The translations under genes and the position numbers were made by a program. The notes beneath the pieces are model-generated. The model saw only the letters and a list, made by a program, of their open reading frames with translations. It made no database searches and had not been told where the DNA came from. Positions 1-7,471 of a stretch of 9,988 bases of DNA are shown in pieces. Location of the stretch: NCBI GenBank assembly GCA_009925905.1, contig RFPZ01000047.1, positions 1 through 9,988 on the forward strand, read 5' to 3'. The stretch's first letter is position 1. Every line of letters starts with the position of its first letter. This DNA comes from Candidatus Aquidulcis frankliniae (lineage in GTDB: Bacteria; Chloroflexota; Limnocylindria; Limnocylindrales; Limnocylindraceae).

Positions 1-1068
1 GTCCAGCTTTACGAACGGCGCAAGGTCAGCACCGATGCGGTCGAGCATGTTGCGCTCGGCAGCCTCGCGCGTTGTCCCTGGCAGGATGCGGCTATCGACG
101 GTGAGGGTTGCGGACCCTGGCAACACATTGGAGCGAATGCCCGAGGTCAGGATCGTTGGGGCGAACGTGTCACGCAGTACGGCGCGCAGTGCGCGGAGGA
201 GCTCAGGGGCACAGCCTGCGGCGGCCGCCTCGCTGTTGAGCTCCTTGGCATCGTCGAAGGTCTGCTCGCTCAGCAGGCGCTCGAGACGGCCGAGGGCACC
301 AGCCGGAAGGGCGGCGCGGAGGGCGGCAAGCAGCGCCTCGTTCTCGGGCACGATCTGCACCGGGCCAGGCACGGAGACACGCTCCACCACCTGGGCGGCA
401 CGAAGCAGGGCGTTGTCGCTGTCAGGCATGGAGGCGTGACCCCATCGGCCACTCACGGTGATTGCGAATCGGGCGAAGCCTTTCTCGGCAACCTGCAGCG
501 GGTAGATGCGTCGACCGGCGGCGGTGATCGTCATACCGCCCGCCTCGGTGAGGCCGACTGCGGCGTCGAGCCAGTGCTTGCGATCTTTGAGAACGAGGGC
601 GATACCGTCGAGGCCGCCCGTCTCTTCGTCGGCGGTGGCGGTGAGGATGATGTCGCGACGCAAGCCAGGGATCACATCCTTCGCTGGATTAAGTCCGGCA
701 GCGCGAGCGCGCTCACAGAGAAGGCGAATCACGCCGATCTGCACGGCGAGTGCACCTTTCATGTCGACAGCGCCGCGGCCCCAGATATAGCCATCCTTCA
801 CGACGCCCTCAAATGGGTCCACCGTCCAGCCGTCTTGATTTGCTGGGACCACATCAAGGTGCGCGAAGAGGAGGAGCGCGCCATCCTTCGGATCACGTGG
901 GTCAAGGTTTGGATTTGCGGCGGAGGCACTGCCCCGCAGCCGCACACTGACATTCCCGCGGTCGGGGATCGGCTCAAAGAACTCAGGCTCCAACCCTTCG
1001 CGGCGCAGCAACTCAATGAGGACCTTGGCGGCGCGCGTCTCATTGCCGGGTGGGTTCACTGCGCTCAT
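1..1068 (-). CDS. M20-family metallopeptidase / amidohydrolase (ArgE/DapE/CPS-like), partial, C-terminus beyond left edge
   Basis: Read directly from the minus strand: 356 codons are open from an ATG at 1068-1066 to the window edge. Visible M20 features are NPPGNE (5-10), HLDVVP with metal ligand H70 and D72, GRGAVDMKG with bridging D102, ADEETGG with general base E148 and metal ligand E149, TEAGG with E175, and the GHASMP motif (H211) of the lid/dimerisation domain. This fits a cytosolic two-zinc hydrolase that cleaves an N-acyl or peptide bond. ArgE, DapE and carboxypeptidase S-like enzymes share these motifs, so the substrate is not assignable. The C-terminal metal-binding His lies outside the window. 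The start overlaps the ilvD stop as ATGA, implying translational coupling. Oddity: the protein starts almost at NPPGNE, without the usual N-terminal helix and strand (LLxxLIxxDTxNPPGNE). Confidence 0.88.
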   Translation of the reverse strand, partial: MSAVNPPGNETRAAKVLIELLRREGLEPEFFEPIPDRGNVSVRLRGSASAANPNLDPRDPKDGALLLFAHLDVVPANQDGWTVDPFEGVVKDGYIWGRGAVDMKGALAVQIGVIRLLCERARAAGLNPAKDVIPGLRRDIILTATADEETGGLDGIALVLKDRKHWLDAAVGLTEAGGMTITAAGRRIYPLQVAEKGFARFAITVSGRWGHASMPDSDNALLRAAQVVERVSVPGPVQIVPENEALLAALRAALPAGALGRLERLLSEQTFDDAKELNSEAAAAGCAPELLRALRAVLRDTFAPTILTSGIRSNVLPGSATLTVDSRILPGTTREAAERNMLDRIGADLAPFVKLD

Positions 1069-2804
1069 CGGTCGGTTGACCCTTTCAGCGCCTTGGCGAG
1101 GCGCACCCCTGTGGTGATGGCGCCATCTGACGCGCTACTCACGAGTGCAGCGTACTTCGCCCAGACCCCGCCGGCGTAGTGTGGTGCGGGGGCGCGCCAG
1201 GCCGCGCGTCGGGTGGCGAGCTCGCTCTCGGCGACCTCGATGCGCAACTCATGTGAATCAACATCGATGGTGACGGTGTCACCCTCCCGCACCAGGGCGA
1301 TCGGTCCGCCGAGCGCCGCTTCGGGCGAGATGTGCGCGACCATGAAGCCGTGGGTAGCGCCAGAGAAGCGCCCGTCGGTAATGAGTGCCACCTCGTCGCC
1401 AAGTCCTTGGCCCACGAGTGCTGCGGTCACAGCGAGCATCTCGCGCATCCCCGGTCCGCCGACTGGGCCCTCGTAGCGAATGACGACGACGTCGCCGGCA
1501 ACGATGCCGTTGGCGCGGATGGCGGCGAAGGCCGCCTCTTCGGAATCAAAGACGCGCGCTGGTCCGCTGTGATGTCGGCGCTCGTGGCCAGCGAGTTTCA
1601 CGATCGCACCCTCGGGTGCCAAGCTGCCGCGCAGCACGGTGAGGCCGCCCGTCTTCTTGATCGGGTTGTTGATGGGGCGAATCACATCCTGCCCGGATCG
1701 CTCGTTCGCCTGCGATGCGATCTCACCCATCGTTCGACCATCAACGCTCAGCTCGTTCAAGTGAAGCAAACCACCTGCGGCAAGTTCGCGCAACACCAGC
1801 GCGATGCCACCAGCCTTATAGAGGTCGAGTGCGGCGTACGAGCCGCCAGGAATGAGATTGCCGATCACCGGCGTTGATTCGCCGAGTCGTTCGAAGGCTT
1901 CAATCTCGAGCGGCAGGTTGAACTCGCGGGCGATCGCGAGCAGGTGCAACACCGCGTTTGTGGAACCGGCAGTAGCGCCGACCGCGCGGATCGCGTTCTC
2001 GAGCGCCTTGCCCGTAACGATGTCGCGCGGCTTCAGGTTCTTGCGCACGAGTTCCACCGCGATCTCGCCCGAGCGCTCAGCGGCGGCGATCTTGTCGGGA
2101 TCAGTGGCTGGGATGCCGTTCAGGCCAGCGGGGGAGAGGCCGATCACCTCAAGCGCCATGCTCATCGTGTTTGCGGTGAACTGGCCGCCGCAGGCACCCG
2201 CCCCTGGGCAGGCGGCACTCTCAAGATCCCAGAGCTCTTCAGCTGTGATCTTGCCCGCGTTGTACGAGCCGACCGCCTCGAAGACGCTCTGCACCGTCAC
2301 ATCCTTCCCCTTATAGGTGCCCGGAAGGATCGTGCCGTTATAGAGGACGAGCCCAGGAATGTTCAGGCGGCCAAGTGCCATCGCGGCACCAGGGCTCGTC
2401 TTGTCGCAGCCGGTCAAACAGACAATGCCGTCAAAGCTGTGCCCCTTGGAGACGAGCTCGATGGAGTCGGCGATGATCTCGCGTGAGATGAGCGAGGCCT
2501 TCATCCCCTCGGTCCCCATCGCGACGCCGTCGGAGACAGAGATGGTGCCGAACTCCATTGGTGTGCCGCCAGCGCGTCGAATGCCGCGCTTCACCGCTTC
2601 GGCCAACTCGCGCTGATTCAAGTTGCACGGCATCGTCTCGATCCAGGTGGTGGCAACGCCAATGATTGGCTTAGCGAGATCTTCGTCAGTGAAGCCGACC
2701 GCTTTCAGCATTGCGCGTGCTGGTGCGCGGTCTGGTCCATCAGTCATGGCGGCAGAGTGCCGCTTCGCTGGATCGCTCGCGCGGTCGTACGGGTTCTTGC
2801 TCAT
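1065..2804 (-). CDS. ilvD: Dihydroxy-acid dehydratase
   Basis: This enzyme dehydrates 2,3-dihydroxy-isovalerate and 2,3-dihydroxy-3-methylvalerate to the keto acids of Val and Ile, using an Fe-S cluster and Mg2+ in the cytosol. The protein is 579 residues, the normal length for the family. The three cluster cysteines are visible: C60 (MPCNL), C133 (TGCDKT) and C205 (GACGG). Also present are the SDG motif (D92), K135 after the second Cys (the carbamylated-Lys position in the family), the HSGPARVFDSEE segment near 412-423, and GRFSG with S481, the proposed catalytic base. The C-terminus is complete. The start overlaps the leuD stop as ATGA, and its own stop overlaps the M20 gene start in the same way. 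I see no Shine-Dalgarno sequence, so expression probably depends on coupling to leuD. The spacing of the conserved Cys residues resembles the [2Fe-2S] class, but cluster type is an inference. Confidence 0.97.
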   Translation of the reverse strand: MSKNPYDRASDPAKRHSAAMTDGPDRAPARAMLKAVGFTDEDLAKPIIGVATTWIETMPCNLNQRELAEAVKRGIRRAGGTPMEFGTISVSDGVAMGTEGMKASLISREIIADSIELVSKGHSFDGIVCLTGCDKTSPGAAMALGRLNIPGLVLYNGTILPGTYKGKDVTVQSVFEAVGSYNAGKITAEELWDLESAACPGAGACGGQFTANTMSMALEVIGLSPAGLNGIPATDPDKIAAAERSGEIAVELVRKNLKPRDIVTGKALENAIRAVGATAGSTNAVLHLLAIAREFNLPLEIEAFERLGESTPVIGNLIPGGSYAALDLYKAGGIALVLRELAAGGLLHLNELSVDGRTMGEIASQANERSGQDVIRPINNPIKKTGGLTVLRGSLAPEGAIVKLAGHERRHHSGPARVFDSEEAAFAAIRANGIVAGDVVVIRYEGPVGGPGMREMLAVTAALVGQGLGDEVALITDGRFSGATHGFMVAHISPEAALGGPIALVREGDTVTIDVDSHELRIEVAESELATRRAAWRAPAPHYAGGVWAKYAALVSSASDGAITTGVRLAKALKGSTDR

Positions 2805-3433
2805 CGCGGGGCGTTCGGCTGCAGGGTGTTGATCGTTCCTGGGTGCGCCGCCTCGTGCGCCACGATCTTGTCGCTCTGCGTTCGGATGTAATCCAGCTCA
2901 TCCAGACCCTCGAGCAGCATCTTCTGGCTAAAGGCGTCGATCGGGAACGCGTGCGTCGCCCCGTTTGGTGTGGTCATGCTTGCCGAGGCGAGGTCAATGG
3001 TGACCGTTGCGGCAAGGTCCTCTTTAGCGATTTGCATCAGTGTGGCGTGGAGTGGTGCCGGAAGCACGATCGGAAGAATGCCGTTCTTCAGCGCGTTGGA
3101 CTTGAAGATGTCAGCAAAGCTGGTCGAAAAGATCGCCTTGATGCCGAACGCACTCAGCGCCCACGGCGCATGCTCGCGGCTAGAGCCCGTGCCGAAGTTG
3201 TCGCCCGCAACAAGGATGCCGTGGCCAGCGTAGCGCGGCTCATCAATCACGAACGGTGGGCTCTTCTTCGTGCCGTCGGCCTCAAAGCGCCAGTCGTGGA
3301 AAAGGGCATCGGCGAGACCCGCCTTGTCGACGACCTTCAGGTAGCGCGCTGGAACGATCTGGTCGGTGTCGACGTTCTCGGCGGGGAGTGGCACGAGCCC
3401 CGTGGTGAAGGTGCCGACCTTTGGGGCGGCCAT
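2801..3433 (-). CDS. leuD: 3-isopropylmalate dehydratase, small subunit
   Basis: This is the swivel-domain subunit of isopropylmalate isomerase. It pairs with LeuC to convert 2-isopropylmalate to 3-isopropylmalate in Leu synthesis. It is 210 residues, the usual size. Visible motifs are NVDTDQIVPARYL (about 20-32), the substrate-proximal loop GDNFGTGSSREHAPWAL (about 77-93), FADIFKSNALKNGILP (about 105-120) and the C-terminal DELDYI region typical of proteobacterial- and actinobacterial-type LeuD. The start ATG shares one base with the leuC stop (TGATG on the minus strand), and the stop overlaps the ilvD start (ATGA). Stoichiometric coupling of the two subunits is therefore likely. No strong Shine-Dalgarno is seen. 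Nothing appears truncated. Confidence 0.97.
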   Translation of the reverse strand: MAAPKVGTFTTGLVPLPAENVDTDQIVPARYLKVVDKAGLADALFHDWRFEADGTKKSPPFVIDEPRYAGHGILVAGDNFGTGSSREHAPWALSAFGIKAIFSTSFADIFKSNALKNGILPIVLPAPLHATLMQIAKEDLAATVTIDLASASMTTPNGATHAFPIDAFSQKMLLEGLDELDYIRTQSDKIVAHEAAHPGTINTLQPNAPR

Positions 3434-4845
3434 CAGCGGTTGATCCCTGGAAGGGTGCGCGGATCGGCGATCACGCCGGTGAGCGCGGTGGCGGCGGCGG
3501 TCAGCGGCGAGGCCAAGAAGGTGCGACCCCCCTTCCCCTGACGCCCTTCGAAGTTGCGGTTCGAGGTGCTAATCGCGTACTCGCCTGGGGCGAGCTGGTC
3601 CCCGTTCATGGCGATGCACATCGAGCAGCCCGCCTCACGCCAATCAGCACCCGCGTCACGGAAGATCGTGTCGAGCCCCTCGCGCTCCGCCTGTCGCTTC
3701 ACGTCGGCAGAGCCAGGCACCACCATCACGCGGACCCCCTTTGCAACCGTGTGGCCCTTGAGCACATTTGCAGCAAGTCGCAGGTCGCTGATGCGACCGT
3801 TAGTGCAGCTCCCAATAAAGACAGTGTTGACCGGGCGGCCAATGATGCTGTCGCCCGCGTGCAGATCCATGTACTCAAGTGCGCGGGTTAGCGCGCGTGC
3901 CGCGGCGGGGTCGGCCTCGTCGGCAGGATTTGGAATGGTGCCGCTAATTGGCAGGCCCATCCCTGGGTTCGTGCCATAGGTGACCATCGGCTCAAGGGTG
4001 TTTGCATCAATGACGATCTCTTTGTCGTACGTCGCACCCTCGTCGCTCGCCAGTGTGCGCCAGCGCGCAACCGCGGCATCCCAATCAGCGCCCTGCGGCG
4101 CATGTGGTCGACCCTTCAAGTAGGCAAACGTGGTTTCGTCGGGGGCAACGAGTCCGGCGCGCGCGCCACCCTCAATGCTCATATTGCAGATCGTCATGCG
4201 CTCTTCCATTGAGAGGGCGCGAATGGCAGAGCCTGCGTATTCAAAGACGTGGCCGGTGCCGCCACCAACACCGATGCGCGCGATCAGCGCGAGGATGATG
4301 TCTTTTGCGGAGACTCCTGGTCGCAGGGTTCCGTCAACTCGAACAAGAAAGGTCTTCGGTTTGCGCTGCAGCAGGCACTGGGTGGCGAGGACCATCTCGA
4401 CTTCGCTGGTGCCAATGCCGAACGCCAGGGCGCCGAATGCGCCGTGCGTTGCCGTGTGTGAGTCGCCGCAGACGATGGTGGCGCCAGGCTGGGTGAGGCC
4501 GAGCTCTGGACCAATAACGTGCACGATCCCCTGGTTCGGCGATTCCCAGCCGTGGAGCGGCACGCCGAACTCGGCGCAGTTCGCCTCGAGCTGCTTCACC
4601 TGGGCGGCGGCCATCTCGTCGGCGATTGGCAGGGTGCGCGGGGTGGTTGGAATGGAGTGATCAGCGGTAGCTACCGTGCGGTCAGGGCGGCGAACCTTGA
4701 GCCCACGGGACCGGAGTCCGGTAAACGCCTGAGGGCTGGTGACCTCGTGGACGAGGTGCAGGTCAATCGCGAGGATGGCGGGCGCACCCTCCTGCTGATC
4801 GACAACATGCTGGTTCCAGATCTTCTCAATGATGGTCTGCGGCAT
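3433..4845 (-). CDS. leuC: 3-isopropylmalate dehydratase, large subunit
   Basis: This is the catalytic aconitase-superfamily subunit of isopropylmalate isomerase, binding a [4Fe-4S] cluster through C347 (FIGSCTNGR), C407 and C410 (GCSMC). Other family blocks are DLHLVHEVTSPQAF (28-41), ADHSIPT (61-67), CGDSHTATHGAFGALAFGIG (126-145), SIEGGARAGLVAPDETTF (223-240) and STSNRNFEGRQGKGGRTFLA (426-445). At 470 residues it is full length. The first codon, ATG, lies 26 bases after the upstream esterase stop and is preceded at exactly six bases by a TGG-TAGGCT extended -10-like element, so it may head its own leaderless mRNA as well as receive readthrough from the esterase. leuD follows with a one-base overlap. 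LeuC is usually co-made with LeuD as a heterodimer, and the gene order here fits. Confidence 0.98.
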   Translation of the reverse strand: MPQTIIEKIWNQHVVDQQEGAPAILAIDLHLVHEVTSPQAFTGLRSRGLKVRRPDRTVATADHSIPTTPRTLPIADEMAAAQVKQLEANCAEFGVPLHGWESPNQGIVHVIGPELGLTQPGATIVCGDSHTATHGAFGALAFGIGTSEVEMVLATQCLLQRKPKTFLVRVDGTLRPGVSAKDIILALIARIGVGGGTGHVFEYAGSAIRALSMEERMTICNMSIEGGARAGLVAPDETTFAYLKGRPHAPQGADWDAAVARWRTLASDEGATYDKEIVIDANTLEPMVTYGTNPGMGLPISGTIPNPADEADPAAARALTRALEYMDLHAGDSIIGRPVNTVFIGSCTNGRISDLRLAANVLKGHTVAKGVRVMVVPGSADVKRQAEREGLDTIFRDAGADWREAGCSMCIAMNGDQLAPGEYAISTSNRNFEGRQGKGGRTFLASPLTAAATALTGVIADPRTLPGINR

Positions 4846-4860
4846 AGAGCGAGCCTACCA
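4846..4860 (-). promoter_or_regulatory. Putative leaderless promoter (extended -10) of leuC-leuD-ilvD-M20
   Basis: On the minus strand the bases before the leuC ATG read TGG TAGGCT CGCTCT ATG. This is an extended -10 (TGn), a TANNNT hexamer, six bases, then the start codon. Transcription would begin at or very near the A of ATG. No convincing -35 hexamer was found 16-18 bases further up. No Shine-Dalgarno stands at a normal distance. The same geometry recurs at three other unit starts in this window, which is the main support. It is an inference from pattern only. Confidence 0.5.
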
Positions 4861-4871
4861 GAGGGCGAATC

Positions 4872-5672
4872 TCACCCGAGGCCGTTGAGCCACCACTTCA
4901 ATACCAAATGGATGCGCGACGACCAGGCGCGCTCACTGTGGTCGTGACCTGGAAATGGAGTTGTCAGCACATCGGTGCCGTACTGCCAACCGCGCGCCGC
5001 AAGATCGGCATCAAACGCCGCTTGGTAGGGGGCATAGGCGGCGTCAAGGGTCTGGTCGCCGTAGTCCATCCAGATGCGGTGGCGGCCGGGTGGCGGGAGC
5101 AGATCGGCGAGGCCCGCTCCCATCAGCCCATCACCAAGCGGGAGGTGTGTCGAGAGGGCAAGTGCCGAACCCCAGGTCTCGGGGTGTCGCGCCAGCGCGT
5201 AGAGCGAGGCGAGCCCACCCATCGACGAACCGCAGACGGCGGTGCGCTCGCGTGATGCGGTGATGCTAAACGTTTCGCGGGCCCACGGCACCACCTGCGT
5301 TGCGAGCAGATCCTGGTAGTCGTTACCGCGCAGCGTGTGATCGTTGATCGCCCACGAAACGGTCGGCCCGCCAATCTCGTCCCAGATTTGTGGGTAGCGC
5401 TCCATCACCGCTTGTGGCGCGAGCTCCTGAAAGCGGCGACTCTCATCGGGAACCCACACCGCAACGATGACTGGCTGAAGGTCTGGGTGCATCGGGGCAA
5501 TCTCGCGCTCGACAGCTTCTACAACGCCCCAAGTCACACCCACCGTTGAGGTTTTCGGGTTGAACACATTCTTGCCGTCGTGCGTGACGAGCAGTGGGGT
5601 TGTGGACGAGAGGGTAGGGGGAGCCCAGACCTCAATAGCATGCCGCCCAATCTGATGGCGAATGATCTTCAT
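4872..5672 (-). CDS. Alpha/beta-hydrolase, esterase-D / enterochelin-esterase-like (PF00756-type)
   Basis: A 266-residue cytosolic-looking hydrolase with no signal peptide or membrane segment. The nucleophile elbow is CGSSMGG (147-153, Ser150). A likely acid is D203 or D206 in WMDYGDQTLD, and the likely catalytic His is H245 in GHDHSERAW. Upstream, VTHDGKNVF (29-37) near the oxyanion strand and the AVWVPDESRR segment are typical of this esterase group, which includes Fes/IroE-like siderophore esterases and many uncharacterised carboxylesterases. The substrate cannot be told, and no siderophore genes are near. It lies 26 bases before leuC on the same strand, so it may be co-transcribed with the leu/ilv genes. 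Its ATG is six bases downstream of a TAGTCT hexamer. An unrelated passenger role is as likely as a role in BCAA metabolism. Confidence 0.88.
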   Translation of the reverse strand: MKIIRHQIGRHAIEVWAPPTLSSTTPLLVTHDGKNVFNPKTSTVGVTWGVVEAVEREIAPMHPDLQPVIVAVWVPDESRRFQELAPQAVMERYPQIWDEIGGPTVSWAINDHTLRGNDYQDLLATQVVPWARETFSITASRERTAVCGSSMGGLASLYALARHPETWGSALALSTHLPLGDGLMGAGLADLLPPPGRHRIWMDYGDQTLDAAYAPYQAAFDADLAARGWQYGTDVLTTPFPGHDHSERAWSSRIHLVLKWWLNGLG

Positions 5673-5684
5673 GGCGCGAGACTA
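5673..5684 (-). promoter_or_regulatory. Putative leaderless promoter of the esterase gene
   Basis: The minus strand reads TAGTCT CGCGCC ATG: a TANNNT -10-like hexamer at 5684-5679, six bases, then the start codon. There is no extended TGn and no recognisable -35. It lies in a 37-base gap shared with the divergent plus-strand aldolase promoter, so both cannot be occupied by polymerase at once. The call rests on matching spacing with the other unit starts of the window. Confidence 0.4.
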
Positions 5685-5694
5685 GCGCGCGGCG

Positions 5695-5709
5695 TGGGAT
5701 ACTGCCGCG
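5695..5709 (+). promoter_or_regulatory. Putative leaderless promoter of the aldolase/oxidoreductase unit
   Basis: The plus strand reads TGG GATACT GCCGCG ATG: an extended -10 (TGn), GATACT (one mismatch from TATACT), six bases, then ATG. No -35-like hexamer is found at a 16-18 base spacing, which is tolerable for an extended -10 promoter. There is no Shine-Dalgarno sequence. It faces the esterase promoter back to back, with the two hexamers only 13 bases apart. Confidence 0.5.
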
Positions 5710-6181
5710 ATGGAAGCGAAGGTTTTTCTCCCACTCTTTTCGCGCGTCGGGATCCTCCCAGCAGTGGCCGCGCAGGATGCTGCGATCTTGACGGCGTGGG
5801 CTGATGCCGCCGTTGACGCAGGGGTGCCAGCACTCGAACTCTTTCTGCGTGGGGAAGGGGCTGAGTCTGCGGTGACCGCCGCGATCACCTCCTTGCGCTC
5901 TAGCCATCCAACCCTCGCGATCGGGGCGGGGAGCGTCTACGACGCCGCAACGGCAAAGCGCATGATTGATGCGGGCGCGCAGTTCCTCGTGTCGCCGATC
6001 ACCGATCCGGCGACCGGCGCCGCCGCGACCGCCGCTGGTATCGATTGGCTTCCTGGTGGCCGCTGGTGCCGCAGGATTTGGCGTCGGGCCCAAGCTCCTT
6101 GACGGAGCCGACCCTCGCAGCGCTACGGCGATCGCCGCCCGACTGCGCGCCGCACGTGAGGCCGCTGGACACCCCGCGTGA
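5710..6181 (+). pseudogene. KDPG/KHG aldolase (Eda-like), internally deleted and frameshifted
   Basis: Family members cleave 2-keto-3-deoxy-6-phosphogluconate or 4-hydroxy-2-oxoglutarate to pyruvate plus an aldehyde. Residues 1-116 in frame 1 match the N-terminal half: GILPAV (14-19), ALELFLR with E43 and R47, IGAGSVYDAATAKRMIDAGA (71-90), FLVSP (92-96) and GIDWLPG (110-116). Right after this the frame runs into unrelated codons and stops at 6100-6102. A second frame, 6047-6181, encodes a typical aldolase end beginning GFLVAAGAAGFGVG and closing with a C-terminal helix. Missing between them are about 60 residues: the TPTE segment, the Schiff-base lysine motif (KxFPA) and PTGG. The product should be inactive. 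The second frame ends in TGA overlapping the oxidoreductase GTG, showing which frame was original. The intact family length is about 210 residues. A consensus error could mimic this. Confidence 0.85.
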
Positions 6182-7440
6182 TCGTCGACAACGGGGCCAT
6201 TCCAACATTCGACCGCAACAACGGCGCCCTACCCGCACGCGTTGACCTCGTCGTTATTGGGGCAGGCGTTGCTGGCACAGCAACCGCCTTCTTTGCGGCC
6301 CGTGCGGGACTAAAGGTGCTGGTGATTGAACGTCGGAGCAGCATCGCCTCACTCACCACTGCGGCAGCGACCGGAGCGTTCCGCTTGCAACATGACAACG
6401 CCGATGAACTTGCGCTCGTGCAAGAGGGTCTGCCGCTCTACCTGAACTTCGCCGAAGAGTCGGGCCTTGCGGGGTGGAACCTTGGCATTCGGCAGCAGGG
6501 ATACCTCTTCTGCAGCCGCACCGAGGCGAGCGCGGCGAAAGGTCGAGAACTTGTCACGCTGCAACGAACGTTTGGCCTCACCGATGTGGAGCTGCTAAGC
6601 GGTGACGAAGCACGTGCGCGCTGGTCCTATCTCTCCCCTGAGATTCTGCAGGTTCGTTTCCGCGCAGGTGACGGCTTCATCGACCAGGTAGCACTGGCGA
6701 ATGGATACGCTGCAGCGTCGTCACGGGCGGCACACATCAACGGCGCCAGCGGATCGGGCCACGCTACCTATGCGCTTGAGACGACTGTTACTGGATTTGA
6801 ACGCGATGCAAATGGCGCGGTTACGGGAGTGACGACAAACCGTGGTGCCGTGCGTGCGCCGCAGACGGTGATTGCCGCCGGGCCATGGAGTGGTGTGGTG
6901 GCAAAACTTGCGGCGCTCGACCTGCCGATTGCACCAACCATTCGCCAAAAGCTTGTGATTCCGCATCTGCCCGCAATCGACCAGACGTCCCCAATGACGA
7001 TCGATGACGAGACGGGATCGCACTGGCGACCAGCTCTTGCTGGGGCGTATGCGCTGCGTACCGACCCAACGACTCCTGCGGGGGAGCCACTTCTTGACGT
7101 GCCGACAGACGAGGCGATGGCGCACGCGCTGCTTGATCCAGCATCACCGACGTCACTTGCGCTGCTGGCGCCGTTCTGGCGCGATGTGTGGCGCGAAGGT
7201 CCGCCGACGTGGCATTTGATGGCAGGGCAATATGAATACACCCCAGATCATCGACCCTTCATTGGCCCAACCGACCAACCCGGGCTCTTCGTCAACACCG
7301 GCTACTCAGGTCACGGAGTGATGTGCAGCGCCGGCGGTGCCCGCCGCACCGTTGATTTGCTGATGGGGCGGGCTGCTGTGGTCGACGAGCCATTCCGCGT
7401 TGGCCGACCGATGCTGTCGCGAGCACGCGACGTCCTTTGA
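6178..7440 (+). CDS. FAD-dependent oxidoreductase, DAO / sarcosine-oxidase-beta-like
   Basis: A 420-residue flavoenzyme of the D-amino-acid oxidase/glycine oxidase/sarcosine oxidase superfamily. The Rossmann fold is clear: VVIGAGVAGTATAFFAARAG (25-44, GxGxxG at 28-33), followed by E51 at the end of the second strand, which binds the ribose. AAATGAFR (62-69) follows in the usual place, and the C-terminal FAD-site block VNTGYSGHGVMCSAGG lies near 377-392. Such enzymes oxidise C-N bonds of amino acids or N-methyl amines, and the substrate is not evident. The GTG start at 6178 overlaps the aldolase end (GTGA), and no other start precedes the FAD motif, so coupled translation was probably the original state. 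With the aldolase frame broken, the ribosome would now stop about 75 bases earlier, which may reduce expression. Pairing with a KDPG/KHG aldolase hints at a catabolic route ending in pyruvate (inference). Confidence 0.88.
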   Translation: MIVDNGAIPTFDRNNGALPARVDLVVIGAGVAGTATAFFAARAGLKVLVIERRSSIASLTTAAATGAFRLQHDNADELALVQEGLPLYLNFAEESGLAGWNLGIRQQGYLFCSRTEASAAKGRELVTLQRTFGLTDVELLSGDEARARWSYLSPEILQVRFRAGDGFIDQVALANGYAAASSRAAHINGASGSGHATYALETTVTGFERDANGAVTGVTTNRGAVRAPQTVIAAGPWSGVVAKLAALDLPIAPTIRQKLVIPHLPAIDQTSPMTIDDETGSHWRPALAGAYALRTDPTTPAGEPLLDVPTDEAMAHALLDPASPTSLALLAPFWRDVWREGPPTWHLMAGQYEYTPDHRPFIGPTDQPGLFVNTGYSGHGVMCSAGGARRTVDLLMGRAAVVDEPFRVGRPMLSRARDVL

Positions 7441-7471
7441 TCCGCCCCTCTGGCTCTGGTACGCTGCTCCC
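7437..7471 (+). promoter_or_regulatory. Promoter of the ilvB leader / ilvBN operon
   Basis: TTGATC at 7437-7442 is followed after exactly 17 bases by TACGCT at 7460-7465, itself preceded by TGG (extended -10). Six more bases lead to the ATG of the leader peptide, so the transcript would start at or next to that A. This is the best-formed promoter in the window because the -35 is also recognisable. The -35 overlaps the stop codon of the upstream oxidoreductase gene. No Shine-Dalgarno precedes the leader ATG, as expected for leaderless initiation. Confidence 0.62.

Noticed and set aside
436..1179. A 247-codon plus-strand reading frame over the M20 gene.
   Set aside because: The minus strand carries H70, D72, D102, E148/E149 and other M20 residues in one continuous frame. 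The plus-strand frame is antisense shadow.
5632..6093. A 153-codon minus-strand reading frame opposite the aldolase.
   Set aside because: The composition is rich in Arg/Gly/Pro without any family motif, and it overlaps the esterase start. It is a shadow of the aldolase in GC-rich DNA.
7400..7471. A longer version of the leader ORF starting at 7400.
   Set aside because: It would begin inside the oxidoreductase gene and span the well-formed promoter. The hydrophobic, Leu-rich part and the -10/ATG spacing point to 7472.
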